Part shown: positions 45,959 through 54,635 of the stretch, one piece after another
Numbering within the stretch: position 1 is the first letter of the stretch
How the letters are laid out: each line of letters opens with the position of its first letter
Assembly: GCF_036541405.1 (NCBI RefSeq)
Contig: NZ_JAZHFS010000016.1
Span: 1 to 64,000, forward strand
Direction: 5' to 3'
DNA from: Clostridium_AD frigoriphilum
GTDB taxonomy: Bacteria > Bacillota > Clostridia > Clostridiales > Clostridiaceae
Length of the DNA: 64,000 nt
Program-made: the position numbers and the translations under genes
The notes under the pieces: generated by a model
What the model was told of the DNA's origin: nothing
Seen by the model: only the letters and a program-made list of their open reading frames with translations
Database searches by the model: none

Positions 45959-46309
45959 TTAAACCCTTACACCTTGTACGTTTACAGTTATTTCTGCAAC
46001 TTTTAGTCCTGTATAATTTTCAACGTTATATCTTATTTTTTGAATTATATTATTTGCTATTATTGAAATTTTTGTTCCATATTCAACAATTATATATAAT
46101 TCGATAAATAGTTTATTTTCTTTAGAATTAATTTTAACTCCTTTATTTAAACCATCACTTTTAATTAATTGCCAAAATCCATCCTTGGCATTTTTAAGAG
46201 CCATGCCCACAACTCCATAACACTCCGTTGTAGAAATGCCAACTATGTTAGCTAACGCTTCCTCTGAATAATATATAATACCATTCTCGTTTGTAATGTT
46301 ACCTATCAT
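45959..46309 (-). CDS. Asp23/Gls24 family protein (YloU)
   Basis: A 116-residue soluble protein with the family pattern N-E-N-G-I-I-Y-Y-S-E-E-A-L-A-N-I-V … T-E-C-Y-G-V-V-G-M and a C-terminal V-N-V-Q-G-V-R-V. The family is linked to alkaline/envelope stress and to fatty-acid kinase, whose gene follows. AAGGAGG site. Divergent from rpmB, sharing a 195-base region with a promoter for each. Confidence 0.9.
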   Translation of the reverse strand: MIGNITNENGIIYYSEEALANIVGISTTECYGVVGMALKNAKDGFWQLIKSDGLNKGVKINSKENKLFIELYIIVEYGTKISIIANNIIQKIRYNVENYTGLKVAEITVNVQGVRV

Positions 46310-46340
46310 TGTAATTCCTCCTTATAAAGCTATATAGATT

Positions 46341-46369
46341 ATATTATATTATATCACTAATTTATTCAA
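46341..46369 (-). promoter_or_regulatory. Promoter of asp23-fakA unit
   Basis: Minus strand TTGAAT, 17 bases, TAATAT. Confidence 0.55.
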
Positions 46370-46376
46370 CAAAATA

Positions 46377-46414
46377 ATTCTATAATTATTATCATTAGTA
46401 ATTATAGAATTTTT
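46377..46414 (+). terminator. Hairpin between the divergent asp23-like and rpmB promoters
   Basis: A 12-bp perfect stem ATTCTATAATTA/TAATTATAGAAT with a 10-base loop and T5 on the plus strand. It precedes the rpmB promoter and may insulate it. Confidence 0.4.
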
Positions 46415-46417
46415 AAC

Positions 46418-46447
46418 TTGCAAGAGTAGTAGTATCTATGTTACAAT
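46418..46447 (+). promoter_or_regulatory. Candidate rpmB promoter
   Basis: TTGCAA, 18 bases, TACAAT, about 55 bases before the TTG start. Confidence 0.5.
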
Positions 46448-46504
46448 AATGCGTGTTTCAATTGAGAAGAATTTTTTCTTCATAGTCTTAAGGAGGTGTT
46501 TTCA

Positions 46505-46696
46505 TTGTCAAGAAAATGCGAAATATGCGATAAAGGTGTTGTTTCAGGTAGCCAATATAGTCACTCACACCGTGAATCAAAAAGAAAATGGGCTCCAAAT
46601 ATTCAAAAAGTTAAAGCTATAGTTAGCGGAACGCCTAAGTCTATACATGTATGTACTAGATGTCTTCGTTCAGGTAAAGTACAACGTGCTATATAA
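46505..46696 (+). CDS. rpmB: 50S ribosomal protein L28
   Basis: A 63-residue ribosomal protein of the zinc-containing type, with C-E-I-C at the N-terminus and C-T-R-C near the C-terminus. The sequence from S-R-K-C to the end is characteristic. The start is a TTG (46505) 5 bases after AAGGAGGTG; a GTG three codons upstream is part of the ribosome site. It converges on spoVM, with a cluster of terminators between. Confidence 0.96.
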   Translation: MSRKCEICDKGVVSGSQYSHSHRESKRKWAPNIQKVKAIVSGTPKSIHVCTRCLRSGKVQRAI

Positions 46697-46702
46697 TTTA
46701 AA

Positions 46703-46800
46703 AATGAAAATGCAGCTTTTTAGCTGCATTTTTTATTTCAATGCAACTTTAAAGTTGCATTTTTTTATTTAAATACAACTATAACCTTGCATTTTTACTC
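46703..46800. terminator. Three tandem terminator-like hairpins after rpmB
   Basis: AATGCAGC/GCTGCATT-T6, then AATGCAACTTT/AAAGTTGCATT-T7, then a degraded third copy (AAATACAA…TTGCATTTTT). The ~31-base units resemble each other and look like a local duplication. Confidence 0.8.
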
Positions 46801-46807
46801 TTCTATG

Positions 46808-46876
46808 TTATTTTTTTAAAAAAAATCTGATTATTCGGGACATAAATTTCGGTAATTTAATAGCCACAATTCTCAT
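46808..46876 (-). CDS. spoVM: Stage V sporulation protein M
   Basis: A 22-residue amphipathic peptide, M-R-I-V-A-I-K-L-P-K-F-M-S-R-I-I-R-F-F-L-K-K. The I-K-L-P-K-F core with Pro at position 9 matches B. subtilis SpoVM (26 residues), which binds the curved forespore membrane and anchors SpoIVA to start coat assembly. GGGAGGT lies 7 bases upstream. The place next to rpmB and thiN is the same as in B. subtilis. The orientation here is convergent with rpmB. Easily missed by gene callers because of its length. Confidence 0.9.
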   Translation of the reverse strand: MRIVAIKLPKFMSRIIRFFLKK

Positions 46877-46989
46877 TTCCTTACCTCCCAAACATAATAT
46901 ATATAAATATTTAATTATAATCTTTTAAAAACTAAAAATCACTAAACTTTATTAATTTATTGAAATACTTCCCATATATTCTACATATC

Positions 46990-47160
46990 CTAACAATGAT
47001 CGTTATGATTCATTATACTAAAACCAAAATAAACAATTCCTCCTCCCACAACGATTATCCACCACCAAAATGGAACTATTACTACTGTTATGATTCCTAT
47101 TCCTAAACATGTTATGATTACTCCAAGTTGTCTTTGTAAACACCTAAACCACCTTTTCAT
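46990..47160 (-). CDS. Small membrane protein (56 aa)
   Basis: An ORF with GAGGGG 8 bases before the ATG. The product has a basic N-terminus (M-K-R-W-F-R-C-L-Q-R), one or two hydrophobic stretches over ~13-48 with three Trp in a row, and a short polar tail (N-H-N-D-H-C). Its place between thiN and spoVM, behind a terminator and with a sigma-E-like -10 box upstream, suggests a sporulation role. I do not recognise the family. Confidence 0.6.
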   Translation of the reverse strand: MKRWFRCLQRQLGVIITCLGIGIITVVIVPFWWWIIVVGGGIVYFGFSIMNHNDHC

Positions 47161-47192
47161 AAGTTATTCCCCTCTCAAAGTATTCCAATAGT

Positions 47193-47200
47193 ATTATATG
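47193..47200 (-). promoter_or_regulatory. Candidate sigma-E -10 element for the 56-aa gene and spoVM
   Basis: Minus strand CATATAAT matches the sigma-E -10 (CATACAAT) at 7 of 8 positions. A sigma-A reading is poor because TTGTAA would be 20 bases away. No clear sigma-E -35 was seen. Confidence 0.35.
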
Positions 47201-47226
47201 ATTTACTTTTAATAATGTTTACAAAA

Positions 47227-47275
47227 TAAAAAACTATTTTTTTATTGAAGTAATCAATAAAAAAATAGTTTTTTA
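47227..47275. terminator. Strong terminator after thiN
   Basis: A 22-bp perfect A/T-rich stem (TAAAAAACTATTTTTTTATTGA and complement) with a 5-base loop. It marks the end of the long minus-strand operon; the small-protein and spoVM genes lie beyond it. Confidence 0.85.
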
Positions 47276-47283
47276 TATAAATA

Positions 47284-47919
47284 TTAATCTTTTGATAATA
47301 TTATCATCAGTGTTCCAGCTTTAAATTTTAGTTTAACTTGAGGACATGCAAACTCATTTGAAATACTTATACTTTCCCCAATTTTTAAATTGTAATTATA
47401 TAAAGGATACTTCGCTCCTTCAATCGTTAATCCGATTATTTCATCACCATAAGATTGTACTGAAAATATCTTACCTACGATGCCATTTAATAGTGTTGAA
47501 TCATTAACTAACGTAATAATATTATTATCATCCTTAATGCTTGCTTTAACATTGTTTTCTAAGCAAATCTTAATCATCCCAATATTACCAAGCAGGTGAT
47601 CAATTCTACTGCCTGTGCATCCTAAAAGCACTATTTCACTTGCCTTCATATCTATAGCCTTCCTAACTGCAATTTCAGTATCAGTAAAATCTTTTTCTGT
47701 CGGATAAATATCTATGGTACATTTGTTTTTTTTATAATAATCCAATATTTCTTTATCTATGCTATCAAAATCTCCTACAAGTAAATCAGGCTTAATATTA
47801 TAGTGATATAAACAATTAGCACCACTGTCAGCTGCAATTAAAAATATGTCCTTTGTCATTTCATTTGTGAGTAATTTCTTTGAGGGAGGCGCCCCTCCAG
47901 ATATTATTATAACTTTCAT
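47284..47919 (-). CDS. thiN: Thiamine pyrophosphokinase
   Basis: A 211-residue enzyme converting thiamine to thiamine diphosphate with ATP. It has I-A-A-D-S-G-A-N near the N-terminus, G-D-F-D-S-I, the T-E-K-D-F-T-D-T-E motif and G-C-T-G-S-R-I-D-H, all typical. I favour the ATG at 47919, 9 bases after AAGGTG; starts at 47928 or 47931 are possible. Last gene before the operon terminator. Confidence 0.93.
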   Translation of the reverse strand: MKVIIISGGAPPSKKLLTNEMTKDIFLIAADSGANCLYHYNIKPDLLVGDFDSIDKEILDYYKKNKCTIDIYPTEKDFTDTEIAVRKAIDMKASEIVLLGCTGSRIDHLLGNIGMIKICLENNVKASIKDDNNIITLVNDSTLLNGIVGKIFSVQSYGDEIIGLTIEGAKYPLYNYNLKIGESISISNEFACPQVKLKFKAGTLMIILSKD

Positions 47920-47960
47920 GTCAATCATCACCTTCGAAGCTGTTAATCATATAAAAATCA

Positions 47961-48611
47961 TTAAATTCCAGCTCTTAATTTTTTTATATTTTTTTCAATA
48001 TCATCATTTTTAAATACAGCCGACCCAGCTACAATTACATTAGCACCACTACTCACAACACCATGAATATTAGATTCGTCAATTCCACCATCCACTTGAA
48101 TCATAATATCCTTATTATAAATATTTGAAAGTTCTCTAACTTCTTTAACTTTATCCGAGCAGTATTCAATAAATTTCTGTCCTCCGAATCCCGGGTTTAC
48201 TGTCATAATAAGCACCATATCAATATTACTTATTAAATGCTTTATTAAAGCTACAGGAGTGGCAGGGTTTAATGCAACTCCTACTTTAACCCCAAAACTT
48301 TTTATATAGTTAATAGTTCTATCAATATGCCTATCGGTTTCATAATGAACAGTTATGATATCAGCACCCGCATGTACAAATTCTTCTACATATCTAGATG
48401 GTTCTTCTATCATAAGATGTACATCAAATGGTAGCCTTGTTAGTTTTCTAATACTCTTAATAATTGGAGTACCAAAAGAAATGTTAGGTACAAACATACC
48501 ATCCATTACATCAATATGAATCATATCAGCACCATATGCATCTAATTGCTTAATATGTTCCCCTAGCCTTGAAAAATCTGCTGACAGTATTGATGGTGCT
48601 ATTTTTATCAT
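47961..48611 (-). CDS. rpe: Ribulose-phosphate 3-epimerase
   Basis: A 216-residue TIM-barrel epimerase of the pentose phosphate pathway. S-I-L-S-A-D-F, H-I-D-V-M-D-G-M-F-V-P-N-I-S-F-G, D-V-H-L-M and V-N-P-G-F-G-G-Q-K are the metal- and substrate-binding signatures. It overlaps rsgA by 4 bases, so they are coupled. Confidence 0.96.
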   Translation of the reverse strand: MIKIAPSILSADFSRLGEHIKQLDAYGADMIHIDVMDGMFVPNISFGTPIIKSIRKLTRLPFDVHLMIEEPSRYVEEFVHAGADIITVHYETDRHIDRTINYIKSFGVKVGVALNPATPVALIKHLISNIDMVLIMTVNPGFGGQKFIEYCSDKVKEVRELSNIYNKDIMIQVDGGIDESNIHGVVSSGANVIVAGSAVFKNDDIEKNIKKLRAGI

Positions 48612-49477
48612 TTTCTATTCCCCCTAGCAATAATTTCCTCTAAAGTTTTTATATAAAATTTATATCTATCTCTGTAAACTTCATTAGCCTCTACAGCTTC
48701 CTTAACTCCACAATTAGGTTCCTTGTAATGCATGCAATTAGAAAACCTACATTCATATCTATATTTTTCAAATTCAGGAAAACAATGCTGTAATTGTTCT
48801 TTCTCTATAAAATCTAAACTTAATGATGAAAACCCTGGAGTATCTAATAAGAATCCTTCCTCATACTCAATAAGCTCACTATGACGTGTGGTGTGCTTAC
48901 CTTTTTGTGATTTTTTACTTATGTCTCCAGTTTTCATGGCTTCTCTTCCAAGTATACTGTTAAGTATAGTTGACTTTCCGACTCCAGACGGTCCACAAAA
49001 AACAGATATATTATTTTTTATCTTCGCCCTTAGCTCGCCAAGGCCCTCTCCCTCTTTTGCTTTTAAAAATACTATATCACATCCAACACTTTCTAATTCT
49101 TTTATAAGGTCCTCATCAACTTTTTCAATTAAATCCAACTTATTTAAGCAAAGAACTATTTTTAGTCTATAATGCTCGCAAAGCACTAAAAATTTATTTA
49201 GAAGTTCCATATTTAAATCAGGTTTCTTAAATGCAAAAACTACAAATGCTTGAGTAACATTAGCAACTACTGGGCGTATCATCTCTGTTTCTCTTGTAAA
49301 AATCTTTTCAATTACACCCTTTGTATCGTCTGTCTCTAGCATTATTTCTACTTTATCACCAATAACAGGAGAAAGTCCAGTGTACCTGAACTTTCCTCTT
49401 GCCTTACATTCTATTACCCTATCTTTAACTTTTACAAAATATAAACCACCTATACCTTTTGTGATTACTCCCTGCAT
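48608..49477 (-). CDS. rsgA: Ribosome small subunit-dependent GTPase RsgA
   Basis: A 289-residue circularly permuted GTPase assisting 30S maturation. An N-terminal OB domain is followed by the G4 motif N-K-L-D, then G1 G-P-S-G-V-G-K-S-T and G3 D-T-P-G-F-S. The C-terminal zinc finger has Cys/His ligands in C-R-F-S-N-C-M-H and P-N-C. Between prkC and rpe, the conserved Firmicute place. Confidence 0.95.
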   Translation of the reverse strand: MQGVITKGIGGLYFVKVKDRVIECKARGKFRYTGLSPVIGDKVEIMLETDDTKGVIEKIFTRETEMIRPVVANVTQAFVVFAFKKPDLNMELLNKFLVLCEHYRLKIVLCLNKLDLIEKVDEDLIKELESVGCDIVFLKAKEGEGLGELRAKIKNNISVFCGPSGVGKSTILNSILGREAMKTGDISKKSQKGKHTTRHSELIEYEEGFLLDTPGFSSLSLDFIEKEQLQHCFPEFEKYRYECRFSNCMHYKEPNCGVKEAVEANEVYRDRYKFYIKTLEEIIARGNRK

Positions 49478-49515
49478 ATATCCTCCACCATTTACCTTTA
49501 ATTTAATATTTATTT

Positions 49516-51468
49516 TTACTGACCATTTTTGGGATTTTTATTTGTTGTTGGATCAGTTTTAGTTGGGTCCTGAGTCGTTGCCTTAGATGTTAAAGTTATA
49601 GTATCTCCAGCACTTACCTTAGTTCCTGCATCCTTATCTTGCGTTTGAATTATATCTTCATCATTACCCGATACCGATATGTTTACATTGTTTTGAGAAG
49701 CTAAATCCCTTGCATCTTTAACAGTTTTTCCCTTAAATTCCGGAACATCAACTTGCTGTTTTTCAGGTGCTTTATAAGTATAAATACCAACCCATACAGA
49801 ACTCCCCTGCGTAACACTCGTATTCGGATCAATACTTTGACTAGAAATTTTGCCATCCAAAGATTTATCAGTAGTTGGTATTTGTTTTTTATCGCCTAAT
49901 GTCAAATTACTATTTTGCAATAATGTCGATGCTTGATCTAGCGTTTTTCCAAGTAAACTTGGAACCTGTGTAACCTTAACTTTTGGTCCCGTGCTTATTA
50001 CTAAATCTACTTTATCAGCCTTTTGAACTAAGCTACCTTCAGTAGGATCTTGCCTTATTACAATACCACTAGCAACGGTATCACTGGACTCCTCTATAAC
50101 ATTACTAAGTACCAATCCGTTATTTTCTATACTAACTTTTGCAGAAGGTCTATCCATTCCTATAACCGAAATCATCTTGAACCCATCTGGACCTTTGCTC
50201 ACGTAAACTCTTACTTCTGAATTTTCTTTTACGTCTGTTCCCTCATCAGGAAAACATTCTGTAACAACACCTTTTGGTTCATCACTAGTTACCTCTTTAG
50301 AAACTGCAAAAGTTAACTTTTTTGCTATTACTAATTTTTCTGCAGCCGCCTTATCAAGTCCTATTATTTTAGGGACTAATATCTTAGCTTCAACTGTTGC
50401 ATTATTGTTAGCAATTGATTTTATATATACGAACCCTACAGCACTACATATAACAATCAATAAAATTATTAAAGCAGCAACTATTGTCTTTTTTTTATTT
50501 TTATTTTTATTTTTGCTTTCATTTTTATTCTCGGCCATTGGCTCTGGACTTTCAACCACATCCTCTTCTTTTTCATAGTCAGCCATATTTACAGGCGCCA
50601 TAACTCTTGTGTACTCATTATCCATACTATTACTAGCAATAGTATACTCACTATTATTTTGTATTCTCTGAAGATCCAAATACATTTCTTTAGCAGTTTG
50701 ATACCTCTTTATAGGTTCCTTTTCTATAGCTTTTAATATTAATTTATTCAAATTTTCTGGAACCTTGTTATTTATTTCCTTAGGCGGAACAACTTTTTCT
50801 CGTATATGTTTTAAGGCTACCGATACTGGACTTTCCGCATCATAAGGCACTCTACCTGTAACCATCTCATAAAGCACTATTCCAAAGGAATAAATGTCTG
50901 TTCTACAGTCTACAAAGCTTGCTTTAGCTTGTTCTGGCGAAAAATAATGTGCTGATCCCATTACAGTGCTAGTATTAGTTATAGTAACGGAACTAGCCGC
51001 TTTTGCTATACCGAAATCTGTAACCTTAACTGTTCCATCTTCAGTTACCAGAATATTATGAGGTTTTATATCCCTATGTATAATGTTGTTCTTATGAGCG
51101 CACTCAAGTGCTTTTGCTATTTGCATACCATAGTCTAATACTAACTCAGTATTCATGCTACCATTTTCAACTATAATTTCTTTCAGAGTTTTTCCTTTTA
51201 TATATTCCATTACTATATAGTTAATATCCCTTTCACTTCCAACATCGTAAATATTAACTATATTATTTGATGAAAGGCTAGCTACAGACAACGCCTCTTT
51301 TTTAAATTTTTCCATGAAGTCTATATTATTTGAGAACTCTTCTTTTAGTATTTTTACAGCAACAAAACGATTGAGTAAGTGGCACTTAGCTTTATAAACT
51401 ATTGCCATTCCACCCTCTCCAATTTTTTCAAGGAGTTCATATCTACTCCCTAATATGGTTCCTATCAT
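49516..51468 (-). CDS. prkC: PASTA-domain Ser/Thr protein kinase
   Basis: A 650-residue membrane kinase responding to muropeptides and controlling cell wall, metabolism and germination in relatives. The kinase domain (~1-270) has G-E-G-G-M-A, H-R-D-I-K-P-H-N and D-F-G. A Lys/Asn-rich juxtamembrane stretch precedes one membrane helix (~330-350), and four PASTA repeats follow outside. The Thr/Lys/Asn-rich C-tail is low-complexity. I start it at the ATG after AAGGAG (51468), inside the 3' end of prpC, with which it overlaps by 26 bases. Confidence 0.95.
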   Translation of the reverse strand: MIGTILGSRYELLEKIGEGGMAIVYKAKCHLLNRFVAVKILKEEFSNNIDFMEKFKKEALSVASLSSNNIVNIYDVGSERDINYIVMEYIKGKTLKEIIVENGSMNTELVLDYGMQIAKALECAHKNNIIHRDIKPHNILVTEDGTVKVTDFGIAKAASSVTITNTSTVMGSAHYFSPEQAKASFVDCRTDIYSFGIVLYEMVTGRVPYDAESPVSVALKHIREKVVPPKEINNKVPENLNKLILKAIEKEPIKRYQTAKEMYLDLQRIQNNSEYTIASNSMDNEYTRVMAPVNMADYEKEEDVVESPEPMAENKNESKNKNKNKKKTIVAALIILLIVICSAVGFVYIKSIANNNATVEAKILVPKIIGLDKAAAEKLVIAKKLTFAVSKEVTSDEPKGVVTECFPDEGTDVKENSEVRVYVSKGPDGFKMISVIGMDRPSAKVSIENNGLVLSNVIEESSDTVASGIVIRQDPTEGSLVQKADKVDLVISTGPKVKVTQVPSLLGKTLDQASTLLQNSNLTLGDKKQIPTTDKSLDGKISSQSIDPNTSVTQGSSVWVGIYTYKAPEKQQVDVPEFKGKTVKDARDLASQNNVNISVSGNDEDIIQTQDKDAGTKVSAGDTITLTSKATTQDPTKTDPTTNKNPKNGQ

Positions 51469-52189
51469 CTCTGCACTCTCCTTCAAATACGATAACAGAT
51501 ATGTTATCGCGTCCACCATTAAATTTGCTTAGGTCAACTAACATTTTGCAACTTGTATCATTATCATTTTCAACAATAATATCATACATTTCAGAATAAG
51601 TCACATCATTAGTAAGACCATCAGTACATAAAATACATTTGATTACATTAGTCAAATCAAGGTCAAACAAATCAACTTCTACTAACTCATTTGTTCCAAG
51701 TGCCCTTGTAATAATATTTTTATTTGGATGATTTCTTGCCTTTTCTTCAGTTATAGTTCCATTATCTAACAGCTGTTGTACTAGAGAATGGTCTCTTGTA
51801 ACTTTTACTAATTTTCTTTTACTATCTATAATATAACAACTACTGTCCCCTACATTTGCAACAACCATTTCATTCTGTTTTCTAATACAAATTGTTATAG
51901 TTGTCCCCATCCCTTTAAGAGAATCGTTTTGACTAGCCATATCATAAATTTCCTTATTTGCACTTTTTATGCCTTCTGAAAGAACTTTTTTAAGTTCTTT
52001 CCCTTTGTGATTATTCTTTATATATTCCATTATAACCTTAATAGCTATATCACTTGCTACTTCTCCAGCATTGTGTCCTCCCATGCCATCCGCAACAATA
52101 TAAATATCGTAATCACTACTTTCTAAATAACCTACAGAGTCTTCATTTATTTTTCTAACATTCCCAACATCTGATAAAACCCCAAGCAT
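51443..52189 (-). CDS. prpC: PP2C-type protein phosphatase (PrpC/Stp)
   Basis: A 248-residue Mn/Mg-dependent phosphatase opposing PrkC. The metal-binding motifs D-G-M-G-G-H-N-A-G-E, G-D-S-S-C-Y, C-T-D-G-L-T and G-G-R-D-N-I-S are all present. It overlaps prkC and follows rlmN by 12 bases. Confidence 0.95.
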   Translation of the reverse strand: MLGVLSDVGNVRKINEDSVGYLESSDYDIYIVADGMGGHNAGEVASDIAIKVIMEYIKNNHKGKELKKVLSEGIKSANKEIYDMASQNDSLKGMGTTITICIRKQNEMVVANVGDSSCYIIDSKRKLVKVTRDHSLVQQLLDNGTITEEKARNHPNKNIITRALGTNELVEVDLFDLDLTNVIKCILCTDGLTNDVTYSEMYDIIVENDNDTSCKMLVDLSKFNGGRDNISVIVFEGECRDDRNHIRE

Positions 52190-52201
52190 TGTTAAACCCC
52201 C

Positions 52202-53239
52202 TCATTTAAGTTCTTCACCTTTAATATGGCTTCTTCTAAGCTGTCCACATGCAGCATTAATATCTAGCCCCATTTCTCGTCTTATCGTTGTCTGAATATT
52301 ATTAGCCTCAAGCACCCTCTTAAATTCAGCCACATCATCATTTGAAGATCTCTTTAGTTCATTTTCTTTAATCTCATTAACCGGGATTAAATTAACATGG
52401 CATAACATATCTTTTAACAAAGCGCTTAGTTTCTCTGCATCTTGCTTACTATCATTAAGACCCTTAACAAGAGCATATTCGAATGTTATTCGCCTATTAG
52501 TTTTATCTATATAATACTTAGAAACATCAATAATTTCTGCAATAGAATACTTATTTGCAATTGGCATACTCTTCACTCTGATTTCATCACTAGGCGCATG
52601 AAGCGAAATAGCAAGTGTAGTTTGCATATTAAAATCCGCAAACTCTTTGATTCTTGGAACTATACCACATGTAGATATAGTTATATGCCTTTGTCCAATA
52701 TTTAGTCCATTCTCAGAATTCACTATTTCAAGAAATTTCATTACATTGTCAAAATTATCAAATGGTTCCCCACTTCCCATTAGTACAACATTAGAAATTC
52801 GTTCACTAATAAGCTGCTGTGCTTTTAATATTTGAGCAAGCATTTCTCCCGGCGATATATTCCTAATCATTCCACCTATAGTAGATGCGCAAAATTTACA
52901 ACCCATTCTGCATCCTACTTGAGTAGATATACATATAGAATTTCCATGTTTATATTTCATAACAACACATTCAATTAAATTACCATCACCCAGTTCAAAA
53001 AGGTATTTTCTTGTATCATTATGTTTTGATGTATATTCTTCTATAAGCCTAGGTATTCCTATATAAAAATTAGTTTGCAACTTCTCTCTTACACTCTGTG
53101 GTATATTATTCATATTTTCAAATTCACAAATATCCTTATAAATCCAGTCAAATACTTGCTTAGCCCTAAATTTACTTTCCCCATTGCTTTTCATCCACTG
53201 TTTTAGTTCCTCTAAATCCATATCTAATATATTTATCAT
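52202..53239 (-). CDS. rlmN: 23S rRNA (A2503-C2)/tRNA (A37-C2) methyltransferase RlmN
   Basis: A 345-residue radical SAM enzyme. The 4Fe-4S ligands lie in C-R-M-G-C-K-F-C, with G-S-G-E-P and the C-terminal G-x-x-I-N-A-A-C-G-Q-L (methyl-carrying Cys). The ATG at 53239 is used; a GTG three codons upstream is an alternative and the ribosome site is weak (GGGTGTG). Between rsmB and prpC. Confidence 0.95.
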   Translation of the reverse strand: MINILDMDLEELKQWMKSNGESKFRAKQVFDWIYKDICEFENMNNIPQSVREKLQTNFYIGIPRLIEEYTSKHNDTRKYLFELGDGNLIECVVMKYKHGNSICISTQVGCRMGCKFCASTIGGMIRNISPGEMLAQILKAQQLISERISNVVLMGSGEPFDNFDNVMKFLEIVNSENGLNIGQRHITISTCGIVPRIKEFADFNMQTTLAISLHAPSDEIRVKSMPIANKYSIAEIIDVSKYYIDKTNRRITFEYALVKGLNDSKQDAEKLSALLKDMLCHVNLIPVNEIKENELKRSSNDDVAEFKRVLEANNIQTTIRREMGLDINAACGQLRRSHIKGEELK

Positions 53240-53285
53240 TTTACACACCCAATCATTTTATACACTCACGAGTTTTACAAGGCCA

Positions 53286-54614
53286 CTATGACTTTATAAG
53301 TTTGGTTATAAAAAAGCCATCCATGTATTCATTTGGAAATATAGTAGCATAACCTTTGTCACTATATTTTATATTATCAAATTCACCAAAAAATACAGGT
53401 TCTATCTTAAATTCTGAGTGTGACTCTATAAACCAATCAATATTACCTTCATTTTCATCTTTGTTTAGGGTACATGTTGAATATACAAGTACTCCTCCTT
53501 TTTTTACGTATTTTGAAGCATTATCCATTATACGTCTTTGTATTTCTATTATATTATTTATATCTTTTATATTTTTGCTCCACTTTATTTCAGGTTTTTT
53601 TCTAATGATTCCTAGCCCTGAACATGGCACATCTATAAGTACTCTATCCGCATATTCAAATAAATCCTTGTCAAAGACAGTAGCATCTTGAACTTCACAA
53701 GTTGTATTGGTAATTCCTATTCGCTTTATGTTTTCTTCGATTAAAGATAATTTGTTTTTATGCACATCAAACGCCAGAACCTTACCTGTATTTTTCATAA
53801 GCTCTGCTATATGTGTTGTTTTTCCACCTGGTGCACTACAAAGGTCTAAAACTTTCATATTTAGTTTTAAATCCATAGAAGGTGCTGTAAGCATTGCACT
53901 CTCATCTTGAACCGTTATATTACCTTCGTTAAATAAAACGTTATTCTCTATATTTTTTCCTTTAATAATTCGGATTGCTTCAGATGATGCATAACCTTCT
54001 TCTATATTATAGCCATTTTCTATAAGTTTTTCCCATATTTCTTTATAAGTTAATTTTAAAGTGTTAACTCTAACTGTAACATCAGGCTTATAATTTAAAC
54101 CTTTAAGAATTTCTTCAGCCTTTTGAGGTCCATATTGCTTTATAAAGAGTTTAACAAGCGCCCTCGTAAATGAATACTCAAAACATAATCTTTCAATATC
54201 ATTTTCTCCATTGTAATACTTTGCATCTGTTTCCCTAAGGTAACTTCTAAGTACACCATTAACAAGCTTTGATGCTCCTATATTACTCTTTTTCTTAGTT
54301 AAATTTACAGCCTCATTTACAGTTGCAAAACTCGGAACTTTATCTAAATACCTAATTTGATAAACTGATATTCTTAATATATTTAAAACAAAACTTTCTA
54401 ACTTATCAAAACCATTTTTAACGAAGTGTTGCAATATTTTATCTATAGTATACTTATATTTTAACGTTCCATAAACTATTTCTGTAACTAGAGCTTTATC
54501 TTTATCGCTTAGCTCTGATTTATTAAGTTCTAATCCTAAAACAATATTCGAATAAGCATTGTCATTTAATACTTTTTCTATAACTGTAACTGCTACCAGT
54601 CTACTATTACTCAT
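53286..54614 (-). CDS. rsmB: 16S rRNA (cytosine967-C5)-methyltransferase RsmB
   Basis: A 442-residue enzyme with an N-terminal NusB-like RNA-binding domain (~1-140) and a C-terminal SAM methyltransferase. SAM loop D-L-C-S-A-P-G-G-K-T-T-H, the Cys pair in V-P-C-S-G-L-G and Y-S-T-C-T-L are typical of m5C methyltransferases. Follows fmt by 21 bases. Confidence 0.94.
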   Translation of the reverse strand: MSNSRLVAVTVIEKVLNDNAYSNIVLGLELNKSELSDKDKALVTEIVYGTLKYKYTIDKILQHFVKNGFDKLESFVLNILRISVYQIRYLDKVPSFATVNEAVNLTKKKSNIGASKLVNGVLRSYLRETDAKYYNGENDIERLCFEYSFTRALVKLFIKQYGPQKAEEILKGLNYKPDVTVRVNTLKLTYKEIWEKLIENGYNIEEGYASSEAIRIIKGKNIENNVLFNEGNITVQDESAMLTAPSMDLKLNMKVLDLCSAPGGKTTHIAELMKNTGKVLAFDVHKNKLSLIEENIKRIGITNTTCEVQDATVFDKDLFEYADRVLIDVPCSGLGIIRKKPEIKWSKNIKDINNIIEIQRRIMDNASKYVKKGGVLVYSTCTLNKDENEGNIDWFIESHSEFKIEPVFFGEFDNIKYSDKGYATIFPNEYMDGFFITKLIKS

Positions 54615-54635
54615 ACCCTTACCTCAATTTCACTT

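Noticed and set aside
45332..46006. 224-codon plus-strand ORF opposite fakA/asp23-like genes
   Set aside because: It is antisense to well-recognised genes, has no ribosome site and its composition is a frame shadow.
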